Positions 12,501 through 24,500 of a DNA stretch of 64,000 nucleotides are shown piece after piece. Position numbers and translations under genes: made by a program. The number at the start of each line of letters is the position of its first letter. The stretch's first letter is position 1. A model generated the notes under the pieces. It had not been told where the DNA came from. It was given only the letters and a program-made list of their open reading frames with translations, and did not search any database. This DNA comes from Apostichopus japonicus (lineage: Eukaryota > Echinodermata > Holothuroidea > Aspidochirotida > Stichopodidae): NCBI RefSeq assembly GCF_037975245.1, contig NC_092568.1, forward strand, positions 25,912,501 to 25,976,500. Direction: 5' to 3'.

Positions 12501-15500
12501 AACATCGTGGCTGTATGTCATCGTTTCACTTTACCCAGTATTCTGAACATATTAACAAATTCTGCTGGTATCTTATAAGTCATAGTGGAAGCATTTGAAA
12601 ATTTTTATGCTATTTATCAAGCAGCTTTCCTATTAAAATTTGAAGAGTGTTTGCCAAGCTTCTCAAAGTGTTTATCAACTGAGTGGTATTGTGAGAAAAG
12701 TTGCTGCAGGAATTGCTGGAAAGTGATCACCAAGCTTTGGAATAATGAAATATCAGAGCATATGGCAGTTTCCTTTAAATATGATGGTTGGCAATAAAAC
12801 TGCAAATTTAATTTGATGGTGCAGAACTTATAATAGGAAATAGGATTATATGAATGCTTTTGGGAGCTAATTAAATGGAGTGAGATTTTGTAAGAATCCA
12901 TTTTCAGTTTATATATCAATTTGTTACAAATTTGTATGTTGGTCAGGAAAAGGCAGTTAGCAGGGCATCCAGGGCCTCAAGGTTATTACACAAGGTCATG
13001 TATGTAATTACTACAGTACTGTGTATGGTGACAGCTGAGGTTGTTGCTTGATACTAGACCGGCAGCCCAGAGCACTTTGATCAAACGAACGAGGTACCAA
13101 TATCTGAGTATTGGAACATTTGTGGAAAAACCCAGTATATCCAAAAGTGGACGTCTGCCGTGGTCGCTCTGCTGCATGTGGCCCATGGGGCCGGTTAAAG
13201 GGGGCCAAAAAATGCATCTGATCAAACGAACGAGGTACCACTTGAAACCAATGTCAACTTAATGCATGAATGCCACATAGTACTGAATGGCCCATGACAG
13301 ACAAATTTTCTGCTGCAAAGGGCCCGCCAGACGCCCCAAAAGGGCCCCTAAAAATGCATCTGATCAAACGAACGAGGTACCACTTGAAACCAATGTCAAC
13401 TTAATGCATGAATGCCACAAAGTAATGAATGGCCCATGCCAGGCAAATTTTCTGCTGCTAAGGGCCCGCCAGACGCCCCCAAATATGGCCCAAATGCCCA
13501 TTATCGTAGCATTGACCCAGATTAAATATGCAAGGTACCACTCAAAACCGGTTTGGAATGTTCGGGTTGACCTTACAGACTATGGAAATAATCATGCCAG
13601 ACAAATTTTCTGCTACAAAGGGCCCGCCAGACGGCCCAAAAGGGCCCCTTAAAATGAATTTGATCAAACGAACGAGGTACCACTTGAAACCAATGTCAAC
13701 TTAATGCATGAATGCCACAAAGTAATGAATGGCCCATGCCAGACAAATTTTCTGCTGCTAAGGGCCCTCCAGACGCCCCTAAATATGGCCCAAATGCCCA
13801 TTATCGTAGCATTGACCCAGATTAAATATGCAAGGTACTACTCAAAACCGGTTTAGAATGTTCGGGTTGATCTTACAGACTATGCAAATAATCATGCCAG
13901 ACAAATTTTCTGCTACAAAGGGGCCAACAGACACACTAAAAAAAAGGGCCCCCAAATGGGCTATGATCAATCATAGTTGGTACCACAAAAAAACCAATAT
14001 CAAATGCAAAGGTACTTTCCACAGATTAAAGAACTGCCAATGCAAGACAAATTTTCTTCTGCATAGGTCCCACCAGATAGAAAGAATAGGTTGCCCAATG
14101 CGGCCCTATATGGGCCTAATGGATTGTATATTGATGCAGAATATATGTGCCTTGTGACATGACATTTGTAACATTCCACAGAGTAAAGAAATGCCAATGC
14201 AATACAAATTTTCTTCTGCAAAAGGCCCTCCACATGTAAAAGAAATATGCAGTTTAAATAGTTAAGATGCCACAAGAAACCAATCTATAACAATCAAGAA
14301 CATCCTGAATTATTCAAATTCCTTCCCGCTACATAGGCCAATGGAATAATGAGATTAGTATACTAGTAGGTGTATCAATTACTGAACATTTCATTGAGCA
14401 AAACAAAAATGACGCGAACTCAGTCTTTGAGGGAGATCCTGACAGTTATAATGCATTCTCAAATCCATTCTTGTTCCTTTTATCTATTCATTTTCCTTTT
14501 ATCCAGTCAGTACTTTGTATCGTGAGCAGTGTTTAACTTGACAGTTACTTTGTTTCGCTGGAAACACTGGAGCAGATTAAAATCAGTTTATGTATTGTAA
14601 ATAAGAAACCAAAAATCATTTTGTATCTTAAAACACTGTGTTTACGTTAGCATTGTAAATCTACAAAGTTTAAAATCTTGAGAAAGAACGCTCAAGTGTC
14701 ATCTTAAGACATACATGTAGTCGAACAAAAGAGATTGTTTTGTTTCTTAAGCTCAGACAAAGAAACAATTATCAAACAATGGTGAAAATGCTTTATAACG
14801 TGTACTTAACGATAAAGGTTTGGGTTGAAAGTAATGCTTCAATTATGTATCTTTTAAAAACCATATTGGACAGTTTCAAGTTGAAACTGTCCAATATGGT
14901 TTTTAAAAGATACATAATTGAAGCATAGAAATGTATATGTACCTTTATGCTAGGTACACTCTTTAAAGGACTTAAAATGCTAAGATTGAACAAACAAATA
15001 CTGATATCACCACGTATGACTCCATTCCCTGATACAAAATATAAAATGAGTAATTGGCGTGTATTACTCCATCTTGGTCTTTTAGAACTTCCATCATTAC
15101 ACTAATTCAATTCGAATAGCTTGTAACAAGTCCAACAAATAGATGTGGCATCCATTTTTCAGAAATATGAATGCTAGATGAGGGTTTTTGTTTTCATCTA
15201 TGAAGGGATCTTTTACCTTTGAAGAAAGTCATCTTGCTAGTTTAAAATGTACTAAAATCATAATTGGCAAAGATAGTAACAAAAGATCATTGTGTGATTA
15301 CTCTGAACATGACACATGTTAGGTTCGAAGTATAAGAACTGAGAATTCATGTCTCTTGACAGTGATTAAACACTGGAGTGTGTGCATTGTAAAAAGACAC
15401 TGCATTTGCCATTCAGACAGATCTCTAAGTTTATGAAAATTAAGTATTCCCATGAACTTGATTCTAAAAAGACAATGGAAGCTCAAATCAATGTTTCATT

Positions 15501-18500
15501 GTCGGAGTCATCACTCCAAGATGGTTCAGTACTTGAATCATCGCCATCAAACTCGGAAGCCACGTCTGGTCGGCTACTTTGAAAATCTTCGCTCAGTTCC
15601 CCCTCTTGGAATAGATGATCTGGGAGAGCCGGTCCCTCAAACCAGTCAGGGCTGTAGCACCCATTCTTGCTCTTCCAACCATAGTTCTGTGGATCCAAGC
15701 CAGGCAAGACTCTTCCTCAGAGTGTTAGAATTATAATGTGGGGAACTGTAATTTTTGCCCAGGCCAGCAAATCCCAAAATATTTAGAGGCTTAGGTGAAA
15801 GTGTTATCTTTACTTTGCTTAGAGCAGTGAATAGCTAAATAAGATAAAACACTGGTCTTGTGTACAGTAACTCCAATTTATGCTGGAAACAATATAATCA
15901 TGAGCTTGAAATGTCATGTTACAAGGCACATATATCCAATTCTTTAGACCCATATATAGGGCCACATTGGGCCACCTATTCTTTCTATCTGGTGGGACCT
16001 ATGCAGAAGAAAATTTGTCTTGCATTGGCAGTTCTTTACTCTGCGGAAAGTACCTTTGCATTTAATATTGTTTTTGTGTGGATCCAAACCGGTTTTGAGT
16101 GGTATCTTGCATATTTAATCTGGGTCAATGCTACGATAATGGGCATTTTGGGCCATATTTGGGGGCGTCTGGCGGGCCCTTAGCAGTAGAAAATTTGTCT
16201 GGCATAGGCCATTCAGTACTTTGTGGCATTCATGCATTAAGTTGACATTGGTTTCAAGTGGTACCTCGTTCGTTTGATCAAATGCATTTTTATGGGCCCT
16301 TTTGGGGCGTCTGGCGGGCCCTTTGTAGCAGAAAATTTGTCTGGCATGATGATTTCCATAGTCTGCAAGATCAACCCGAACATTCCAAACCCATTTTGAG
16401 TGGTACCTTGCATATTTAATCTGGGTCAATGCTACGCTAATGGGCATTTGGGCCATATTTGGGGGCGTCTGGCGGGCCCTTAGCAGTAGAAAATTTGTCT
16501 GGCATGGGCCATTCAGTACTTTGTGGCATTCATGCATTAAGTTGACATTGGTTTCAAGTGGTACCTCGTTCGTTTGATCAGATGCATTTTTATGGGCCCT
16601 TTTGGGGCGTCTGGCGGGCCTTTGTAGCAGAAAATTTGTCTGGCATGAGGATTTCCATAGTCTGTAAGATCAACCCGAACATTCCAAACCGGTTTTGAGT
16701 GGTACCTTGCATATTTAATCTGGGTCAATGCTACGATAATGGGCATTTGGGCCATATTTGGGGGCGTCTGGCGGGCCCTTAGCAGCAGAAAATTTGCCTG
16801 GCATGGGCCATTCATTACTTTGTGGCATTCATGCATTAAGTTGACATTGGTTTCAAGTGGTACCTCGTTCGTTTGATCAGATGCATTTTTAGGGGCCCTT
16901 TTGGGGCGTCTGGCGGGCCCTTTGCAGCAGAAAATTTGTCTGTCATGGGCCATTCAGTACTATGTGGCATTCATGCATTAAGTTGACATTGGTTTCAAGT
17001 GGTACCTCGTTCGTTTGATCAGATGCATTTTTTGGCCCCCTTTAACCGGCCCCATGGGCCACATGCAGCAGAGCGACCACGGCAGACGTCCACTTTTGGA
17101 TATACTGGGTTTTTCCACAAATGTTCCAATACTCAGATATTGGTACCTCGTTCGTTTGATCAAAGTGCTCTGGGCTGCCGGTCTATACCTCCACAGGTCT
17201 AGCATACCATTCCTTTATTTATTCAAAGAAAGTAATTCTGGATGGGTGCCAGCTTAGTATATGTTTTGAACCAAGCTGAATTTACCAAACATTGCAATGT
17301 CAGTTTGATATAAAGAAGTTGTTAGATCAAATGACAAGTTGAGTGAATTTATATGTAACATCTTTAAGTTTGTTTTGGCATACGAACCGACTGACTGTTG
17401 TATAGGAAGATGAATATTGTTTTTCAGTCTGGTACAGATAATAAAACTATTTGTATTCGGCAAGAATTTTTTGCTCTTCTTTTTCTTTTTTTCTCATTTG
17501 TTATTTCATTTCCGGTCACTACTTCAGTTAATGTATTTAATTAATTCCTTCTTTTCAGTACCTCAGGTTGAAGACTGAGTTGGAAGACCAGTTTGATGAC
17601 CTGAAGTTTGTGAGTAACACCTCTATACTTGACTTCCATATGTTATATACTGTCCTAGCGGCCTGTTAGTTCCAAATCACTTAAGAGACTTATTAATTTC
17701 AATATATATTAGAGTGTGGTTAATAAGTACTGTTAAATCAGCTGGTTGCATTAAAACTCTTTAATTTCCAGATGACACCATTAAAATATGCTTGAACTGA
17801 AAACTACATTGTTATTCTCAATTTATCTTGTTAATGTTTCAAATACAACATTCTATTCATAGTTAATGTACCAAGTTTAACTTTGTTTTCCATATATGAC
17901 AATTTTTTGTACTAATTAACTGCTGATATTATGATCAGTTGTTCAAGCATACCATGGTGTGGGCACCACCAATGCCATTCTCAGTAGCTGATTTAAGATC
18001 TGTAAGTATGTCATTTCTTTTACTTCTGCCAAGATATGATCTACATTGTGTTTATACTCTTTCACAGGAGGTGGAGGCCACGCGGAGCGTAACGGGATAT
18101 TTTGAAGTATCCGTGAATGGAAAGCTTGTCCATTCTAAAAAGGTAAGTGGAATGTACAAGAAAAGTCGCCTACTTTTCTTCATTCCCATACTACAGATAA
18201 ATACCTGACGAAGTCATCGTTTGGATATGTAGTACAGTAGTTATATCAGTTGTGAAACACAGATGAAGATACAGTTTTACAGAACCAGTAGCAGTGTTAG
18301 ATCCATCCATTCATTCATTCATTCATTCATTATTTTCTTCTTATATTGACTTATGTAGTAACATTGGATGTATCTGATTTTATCCATTGTACAAAAAAAT
18401 TAGATTCTTATCTGATACATTCTATCGTTATGGAATATTCGATGGATGTAGATATTTCTTTACTTCATGAACTAAGAAAGCTATGTCTGTGTTCCTTTCC

Positions 18501-18581
18501 CATTTGTAGGGTGGAGATGGCTATGTTGACAGCCCAAGTAAACTTGAGAAGATAGTCAAGGCTGTTGAAGCAGCTCAGTAG
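9529..18581 (+). CDS. SELENOW: Selenoprotein W, copy A (TGA = selenocysteine)
   Basis: Small thioredoxin-fold redox selenoprotein, 83 residues. Coding exons: 9529-9557, 11838-11862, 17559-17609, 18068-18142 and 18510-18581 (TAG stop, followed directly by TGA). The first intron splits the Cys10 codon (TG|T). Exon 2 then reads GGT GCC TGA GGG TAC, giving the family hallmark C-G-A-U-G-Y-K-S-K with Cys10 and Sec13 in the same positions as human SELENOW. Later motifs: YLRLKTELEDQF, TGYFEVSVNGKLVHSKK and GDGYVDSPSKLEKIVKAVEA, all matching the family along its length. The UGA can be decoded because a SECIS lies in the 3' UTR exon at 19628 onward. The 5'-UTR extent and promoter are not resolved. Copy B follows head-to-tail 12 kb downstream. 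Confidence 0.97.
11845..11847 (+). other. Selenocysteine (UGA) codon of selenoprotein W copy A
   Basis: In-frame TGA at codon 13, inside a CxxU motif in a 25-nt exon flanked by TTTCAG and GTAAGT. It is not a terminator: family residues continue in frame through three more exons and a SECIS is present downstream. Confidence 0.96.
13055..14165 (+). repeat. Left arm of a >1-kb inverted repeat
   Basis: Pairs in inverted orientation with 15905-17185. The outer limit is TAGACCGGCAGCCC, mirrored at the far end as GGGCTGCCGGTCTA. The arm is itself repetitive: the sequence GATCAAACGAACGAGGTACC recurs at about 13080, 13220, 13362 and 13662, giving spacings near 142, 142 and 300 bp, interspersed with CCAGACAAATTTTCTGCTGC and GGGCCCGCCAGACGCCCC. 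It contains no recognisable gene; open frames here are by-products of the repeat. It lies in intron 2 of selenoprotein W copy A. Confidence 0.95.
14834..14926. repeat. Perfect 93-bp palindrome (46-bp arms, 1-bp spacer)
   Basis: Bases 14834-14879 are the exact reverse complement of 14881-14926, with a single G at 14880. I compared the two arms base by base and found no mismatch. It lies between the arms of the larger inverted repeat but is not its centre and has no sequence in common with it. Confidence 0.97.
15905..17185 (-). repeat. Right arm of the >1-kb inverted repeat
   Basis: Reverse-complement copy of 13055-14165. It carries one additional 300-bp internal unit (CGTTCGTTTGATCA at about 16270, 16570 and 16870) and lacks about 130 bp present near 13860-13990 of the left arm, which accounts for its greater length. 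Sequence drift between arms is at the level of scattered substitutions. The spacer between arms is about 1.7 kb. Confidence 0.94.
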
Positions 18582-19157
18582 TGAGATGTGACATTGAAGT
18601 CACGGCAACACATGGGTAAGTACATTAGTAACTTTACTAACGACATCGTTTTTCTTTTCATTTGCATGTGCGTAGTTCTTGTCTAAAAAGTAACTGAGAA
18701 CTTGTATATATCATGTTGATTGGAGACTCCACCATACAAACTGTCTCTCCTTGTGAGCAGCACTCAATGGGCATCCCCTATTGTGCATCCATGTATGTTG
18801 AACAGAGTCATAACTTGATAAAGCAGTCCCTGAAATCTGGGAAAGTAAGAAACAGGGAAAGAGGTGGATGGCTGACACAATTGGGAGAAAGGTATATTTA
18901 TCAAAAATCTCCATATATCTTATACAGGATGTGTTACTTGGGAAGGAAGAGTTTGGCAGGTCTTGAATGAGGAGAAGGCGGTCCTCTGGTAAAAAAGCCA
19001 TACTTGAGCCGGTCATTGTATAAAAAAAAGTTATTAAACACTCCCTTATTAACCTTATGTCCATTTTAAAAAGCTTCCATAGGACTGAACACACATACGA
19101 AAGAAACAAAACTAATACATGCCAAATGTGTGATGCCTTGTTGGAATTTGTTCCATT

Positions 19158-19473
19158 AAGGGTCTGATTTAGCTTATGGGGAGGGGGCCGTCGAGCAGTT
19201 GTAGGGACCCCGTCACCAAACAGTATGACTGATATATGTCAAATAACTGTTAAGAGACACATAAATGTCACAAACATGATCACCCTCACAATGATGTAAA
19301 ACTGTATAGTCTACCATAGTCAGTATCAATCAATGAAAGAACACAATTTAAACACATCTCAGGTATTCTGATCATGCTGAGATTTTTTCGCTCCCCATCA
19401 AGTACTATCTTTACTGTATAAGATATGATATATGAAGGCCCCGTTGGTCCCACCCTAAATCAGGCACTGATTC
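19158..19473. mobile_element. Possible degenerate hAT-like remnant in the 3'-UTR intron of selenoprotein W copy A
   Basis: The right end CCTAAATCAGGCACTG resembles an inverted hAT terminus and is mirrored imperfectly by AGGGTCTGATTTAG on the left. No convincing target-site duplication is visible, so this is a weak call. Confidence 0.3.
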
Positions 19474-19627
19474 AATGTGTACAATATTTTTTATTGGAGT
19501 ACAGTAACTTTTATCAATTATAAGCTATTTCCGTTTATAATTGGTCTAGGTTTTAATTTTTATCTTCTAAAGAAAAGTTTATCCTTTCATTTCTGTTGTT
19601 GTTTACTACTTTCGATCTTTTTTTCAG

Positions 19628-19740
19628 AAACACAGATTCAATCGGGCATTTTAGCGGCACTTCTGATGACGGAGGGAGCTTAAAAGCAACACTGCATGGC
19701 TACTTCCTGACGGCCTATGAAGATGATCTAAAGTGCCTGA
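19628..19740 (+). promoter_or_regulatory. SECIS element of selenoprotein W copy A (in a separate 3'-UTR exon)
   Basis: The stop-codon exon is spliced at 18615|GTAAGT and the 3' UTR resumes after TTTTTTTCAG at 19628. The hairpin spans about 19656-19737. Helix I is GGCACTT (19656-19662) with AAGTGCC (19731-19737). The quartet uses ATGA (19666-19669) opposite GA (19709-19710). Helix II pairs GGAGG and AGC with CTTCC and GCT. The apical loop has the required unpaired A run (19682-19685) and a further small GCA/TGC stem, suggesting a type 2 SECIS. This element recruits the selenocysteine insertion machinery. Candidate poly(A) signals AATAAA lie at 20911 and 20977. Confidence 0.88.
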
Positions 19741-21537
19741 TCTGAAAGCGTGTTTCCTGTGTTTTTTTGTTTATTTTGTTTTTTGGTAGTATTAATTGGT
19801 TTGTTTCTATTGGGGGGGCTTTCTTTTGGTTGATTGTGCTGTGAAAAACAAATGTCTTTGTTCTTATTTCTAGTTTAAACCATTGCCTTTAACCTGCAAA
19901 TTTGTGGAAATGAAAGACTAATTTGTTATCGTGAAGTATGACCAAAAAAGCCCCTCCCCTCTGCCTATCCTCCCCCCCCCACCCCCAACCTTTATCTGAA
20001 GAATGCAAGGTATTCTTCAATCATGAGAAACAATAGTAAGATATTCTCTCTGTTTATTTAATCATGAAGTTTATGCACAATTAGTAAGACATTCAACATT
20101 TGAAAGTAAGTTAGTATGTATGTATTTGTCCTGCCTTTCACAGCGGGAGAGAGGAAGTCAGCTGTAATGATGGTTTGAATGCTATGTGTTCATCTCTTTG
20201 AAATTCCAGAATGATCATCAAAATGTATTATCACAAAGCAAGGATGCAAATTGCTCAGTACTCTTGCTGTGTTTAAAGAGGTTATGGAAATTTATCAAAT
20301 CACTACAAATTGTATGTTAGGAAATCAAATCAATTATATTTGGTAAAATATTCTTGCCTACACTTCGGCTGATGTCATTCGCTAAACCACAAACTATGCA
20401 GATGAGGGGATTTAGAAAAACCTGTAGATGCTTAAAAGGTGGACTTAACATGTTAGGTGAAATTATCTTTATCATCCTGAATAAATCTTTGTGATTTTCA
20501 TCGTTTTTTGTAACCAAACTTTGAAGCAGAATTGTAACAAGCTGCTATTGTCCAATCTTCATCAAGTTTGTTGTTTTAATAATTTTTAGTAATTTTCAGA
20601 CATTCAATCTGGTAAATGTTTTACCTCTGTATCACAGACCGACCTTGCTTCCTTTTCTGAGTCACTTCTTTTCTAACTGAAACACTGCTAAACTAATGCC
20701 TTTGATAGCATTGAGTTCAGTATATAAGACTCACAGAAAGTATCTTCTCAGGTATCATGGTATTCTTATCAAGATTTACTAGTTTAGATAAGTCCTATAT
20801 TTATATATCTATTTAGAGGCAGATTTTGGTGAGAGTTTGTACACTTAATATGTTATATTGCATTGTCTTTCAAATATGGTTTCTTTTTTTTTTACCAGGA
20901 CATGAAATGTAATAAATATGGCACTGCAAACTTATGTTCAACACAAATGAATTAACTATTCAGTCAGGACAATAGCAATAAAAAGGTTGGATGCAAATGT
21001 GATTGTCTTAGAATTATCTCTGTGTATCTTGCACATACAGTAGTATGCACAAGGAGGGGAGTGGGCGCGGCCTCCTGTAGGGGGGAAAGTCCTTTTTTTT
21101 TTTCAAAACCTTCAAAAGTATTGATTAGCACAAGCTTGTGGAAAGTCTAAAGATGCCTCAGAATACACCTTTTGACGTCTTAACTATGAAATATTTTCCA
21201 AATAGATTTCATTCAAGCAAGTACATGACAAGTTAGATATTGAGATGAGACTTTCAACTAGCAGTGTGAAAAATATAAGCGTTACAGTGTGTGCCAAAGG
21301 AATATGTACTCCTTTAATATAGGTGACGTTTGCGGGATTGATACATTGATTACGTTTTTGGCAAAAGAGCGGCGGCGCTAGATACACACACCGAGTTAAG
21401 GTTCAAAGTCCAGCTAGCTAGCTTCAGACAGCCGGAACTCACTCATCCGTTTGGAGTTTGGGCAGGAAAGCAACTTTACACGAATTTACACCAATCTACT
21501 TAACAAGAGTATTCCAGGCTCTTCAACTATTCCGAGC

Positions 21538-24500
21538 ATGGATGTGAAAATTAAAGTTATTTATTGGTTAGTATACAGTACTTCTTAATTATCTAAACGT
21601 AGACTAGAACAGGGCTCTATCGAATCAGTCAATGTTGTGCTAAAATCGTCTGCCTGCAGGTGTAATTTTACCATTATTATAATAAACACATTGCGAGTGA
21701 ATGATCGGCGAGGGAATGTCAACAAATAACGAACTTTGAGTTCTAAACAATATGTCCCCTATCATATAATTAGAACCATGCAAACGGGAAATGATCAGAC
21801 TTGACCCCATTGTTAAACTATAAACTCTTGCAGTTTAAAATATGTTGTACAAGGATTGCATTGCACAATAATAAATAATGCATATAATACACTATTACAA
21901 CTTACAAGTTGGGCTTTGTGTGGCTCTTTCAGTTTTTACTTATTCCATATAGGATAGTAGCTAGCTGTGGCTCTTTCAGTTTTTACTTATTCCATATAGG
22001 ATAGTAGCTACTATCCTATATGGAATAAGTAAAAACTGAAAGAGCCACACAAAGCCCAACTTGTAAGTTGTAATAGAGTATTATATGGCCATTAATATTT
22101 ACCCTTTAGGCCTAAATAAGGAAAATTTAGACTTCCTCTTCACCTCCTAATGATAAGAATTTCAGAAGGACTGAACAATATTGTTGCATACATTGTAAGA
22201 AAACAGATGTGGGCACTGCATACTATAACTATACTAGGCTATTGTTTACTTGTAAATTGTATGACAGTATATATTGATGTTCAAAGTTCAGTCAGATTTT
22301 GCACAGTCATTAAATTTTGATGATAAGATTTACACAAGTCACTGCCAACCATTGTCAATGCGAATTAAAGGATATACTGCATGATTAGGCTCAATAATTT
22401 GTTTGCTATGCTGAAATTAAAAAAGAGGGACATTTTTGCTGAAAGTATAATTAATTTCATTTATTCATGGTATCACTACAGTATGGTGGTGAACCACACA
22501 TGTTCATTAAAGCCACATGAAAAATGGTTGTGTAGTTTTGCTAAGTGTTCTCATACAACAAATCATATGTTTTTTTTTTTCACTGTTTCTTTTTTCCTTC
22601 TCAAATAGCAACTATTATAACCTAATAACATTATGCAAATTGTCCATACAGTGCTGCCAAGTCACCCGCTTTGGGCGGGTGTCACCCGCATTTTCGGGTC
22701 GTCTCCCGCTCACCCGCCCACCTGTCCGAATCTCCCGCATTTTCCAAAAAACTCCCGCATTTTTGAAGAATCTCCCGCATTGTGGGCCCACAGAGTTTTT
22801 CCTGTGAAAGTGTATCATTGCTAGCGTGAAATTCATTTCATCACACCAAAATGCGAATTATCTCAGAACCGCCAGGATCGGAAATTACTCAAAGTCGATC
22901 GTGCTAAATATGCCCGGCTGAAAGCAACGTTACCTAAACGATGAGGGGCCGTAAGATCCCAAAATTTTCTGGTACGCTTCGCGCCAACCCATGGTGGCGC
23001 TCCGCTTAGATGGTGTACGTAACCAACAGCACCAGACAATTTTCACCCGCCTAAAGAGCATCTGACCTTGGCATCTCTGTCCATACTGTTCAGTGTTGTA
23101 TTAAAAGGTTGTCAGTATAGTACGGCAGCTCAATAGGGCCATGATAAAAAAAAAATCGTTTTCTGATTTTTTGTCCTCGTTTTTCTGACTTCCCCCCCCC
23201 CCGTTTTTCCTACTTCTCCCCCCCCCCCCGTTTTTCCTAGCCTATACCTGCAATGTGTTTACATTCGCGTTGTAACTAGGAAAGCCAAACGCTTCGCCTG
23301 TTCAGCATATTATTTCGCAACTTGACCATACTTATGTGATAGCATTATGAATGATGTATAAATTTCTTCATTCCTTTCTCCACTCAACACTTCTGGGTCA
23401 ATGCCCACTTCCCCTTGCTTACTTCCAAGCATTAGAGTAGTTTCTACTGACTTGATTAAAACCACTCTGAAATATTTAAAGGAAATTACTCTCCTTTCAT
23501 CATTTCATGTATTTCATGTTTCCTTTTAATTTCTTTCAGTGGTGTCTGAGGGTACAAACCCAGGGTAAGTAGGCTTGATATTAAATCATATCAAAAGTAA
23601 CTTTTGTGGTCAACTTATTCAGTCTGTGTGTAAACTAGCAAAAATGTATTTGTAGGATTTCTCTTTGAAAAGCTAGCCTCATGTCAATATTTTCCTATTT
23701 AAATCAATTTACCGTTGATGTATAAAGTGACAGGGTCCATTACATGGTCATTGAATTTTGAAAGGGACTGTAGGCAAAACATTAATTTTATTTTTTTCTG
23801 GTGTGTCAAACATGTTTAATTGAGCTATCAATTCAGGTCGTTTTAACAATACTTTTACTGTTGAGAAATGATACAATCTTCAACATCTGAGGAACCATCA
23901 ATTAAAATGGCAGGAATGCTTTATTTAAAACAATATAGAACATTACCTAAGTTCCTCAGATGCAACACAATTAAAACTCAATATGTTTTGAAGTCATAAT
24001 ACTGTACTTCCTATAGCCTAACATAACATGTTTACAATGTATTACAAATTTGTGTAGGACAGGTGATTATTGTCAAGGACCATGTTTAAAGATGAAATAT
24101 TTCAGGCTTTTCGTATACCCAGAATGTAAACTTGATATTGGTCAGCTAGAAAAGTACTTAATTTACTTAGTGTGGTAATAAGGCAAAGCTCAATGTATTT
24201 TCCTAAAACGGTTCAAAGCTTAATATAAAAATACTTTCAATATGTTAGTTAATTCATCGTCTTTGGAAAACATTTTGCAATTAAATGTTATGCATGGTCA
24301 GCAGGGCTTGAAATAACGGATTGCACTAATGATAATTTGCAGTCACCGTCGCCACTATGGTGCGCCTAGTGTGCCAAAAGTCCTGAAACCGACATATGTC
24401 AAATTAAACTGACACGTCAGTGTCTCATTCTCTCACTGGACGATTAGTGTCACATGGTGTGTTCTAATGCTCTGATTGGAAGAAAGAAACATATCTCAAA

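Noticed and set aside
13041-17257. Matching open frames on both strands (PARRPKRAP type)
   Set aside because: Mirror images from the inverted repeat; codon pattern follows the repeat and no protein family is recognisable.
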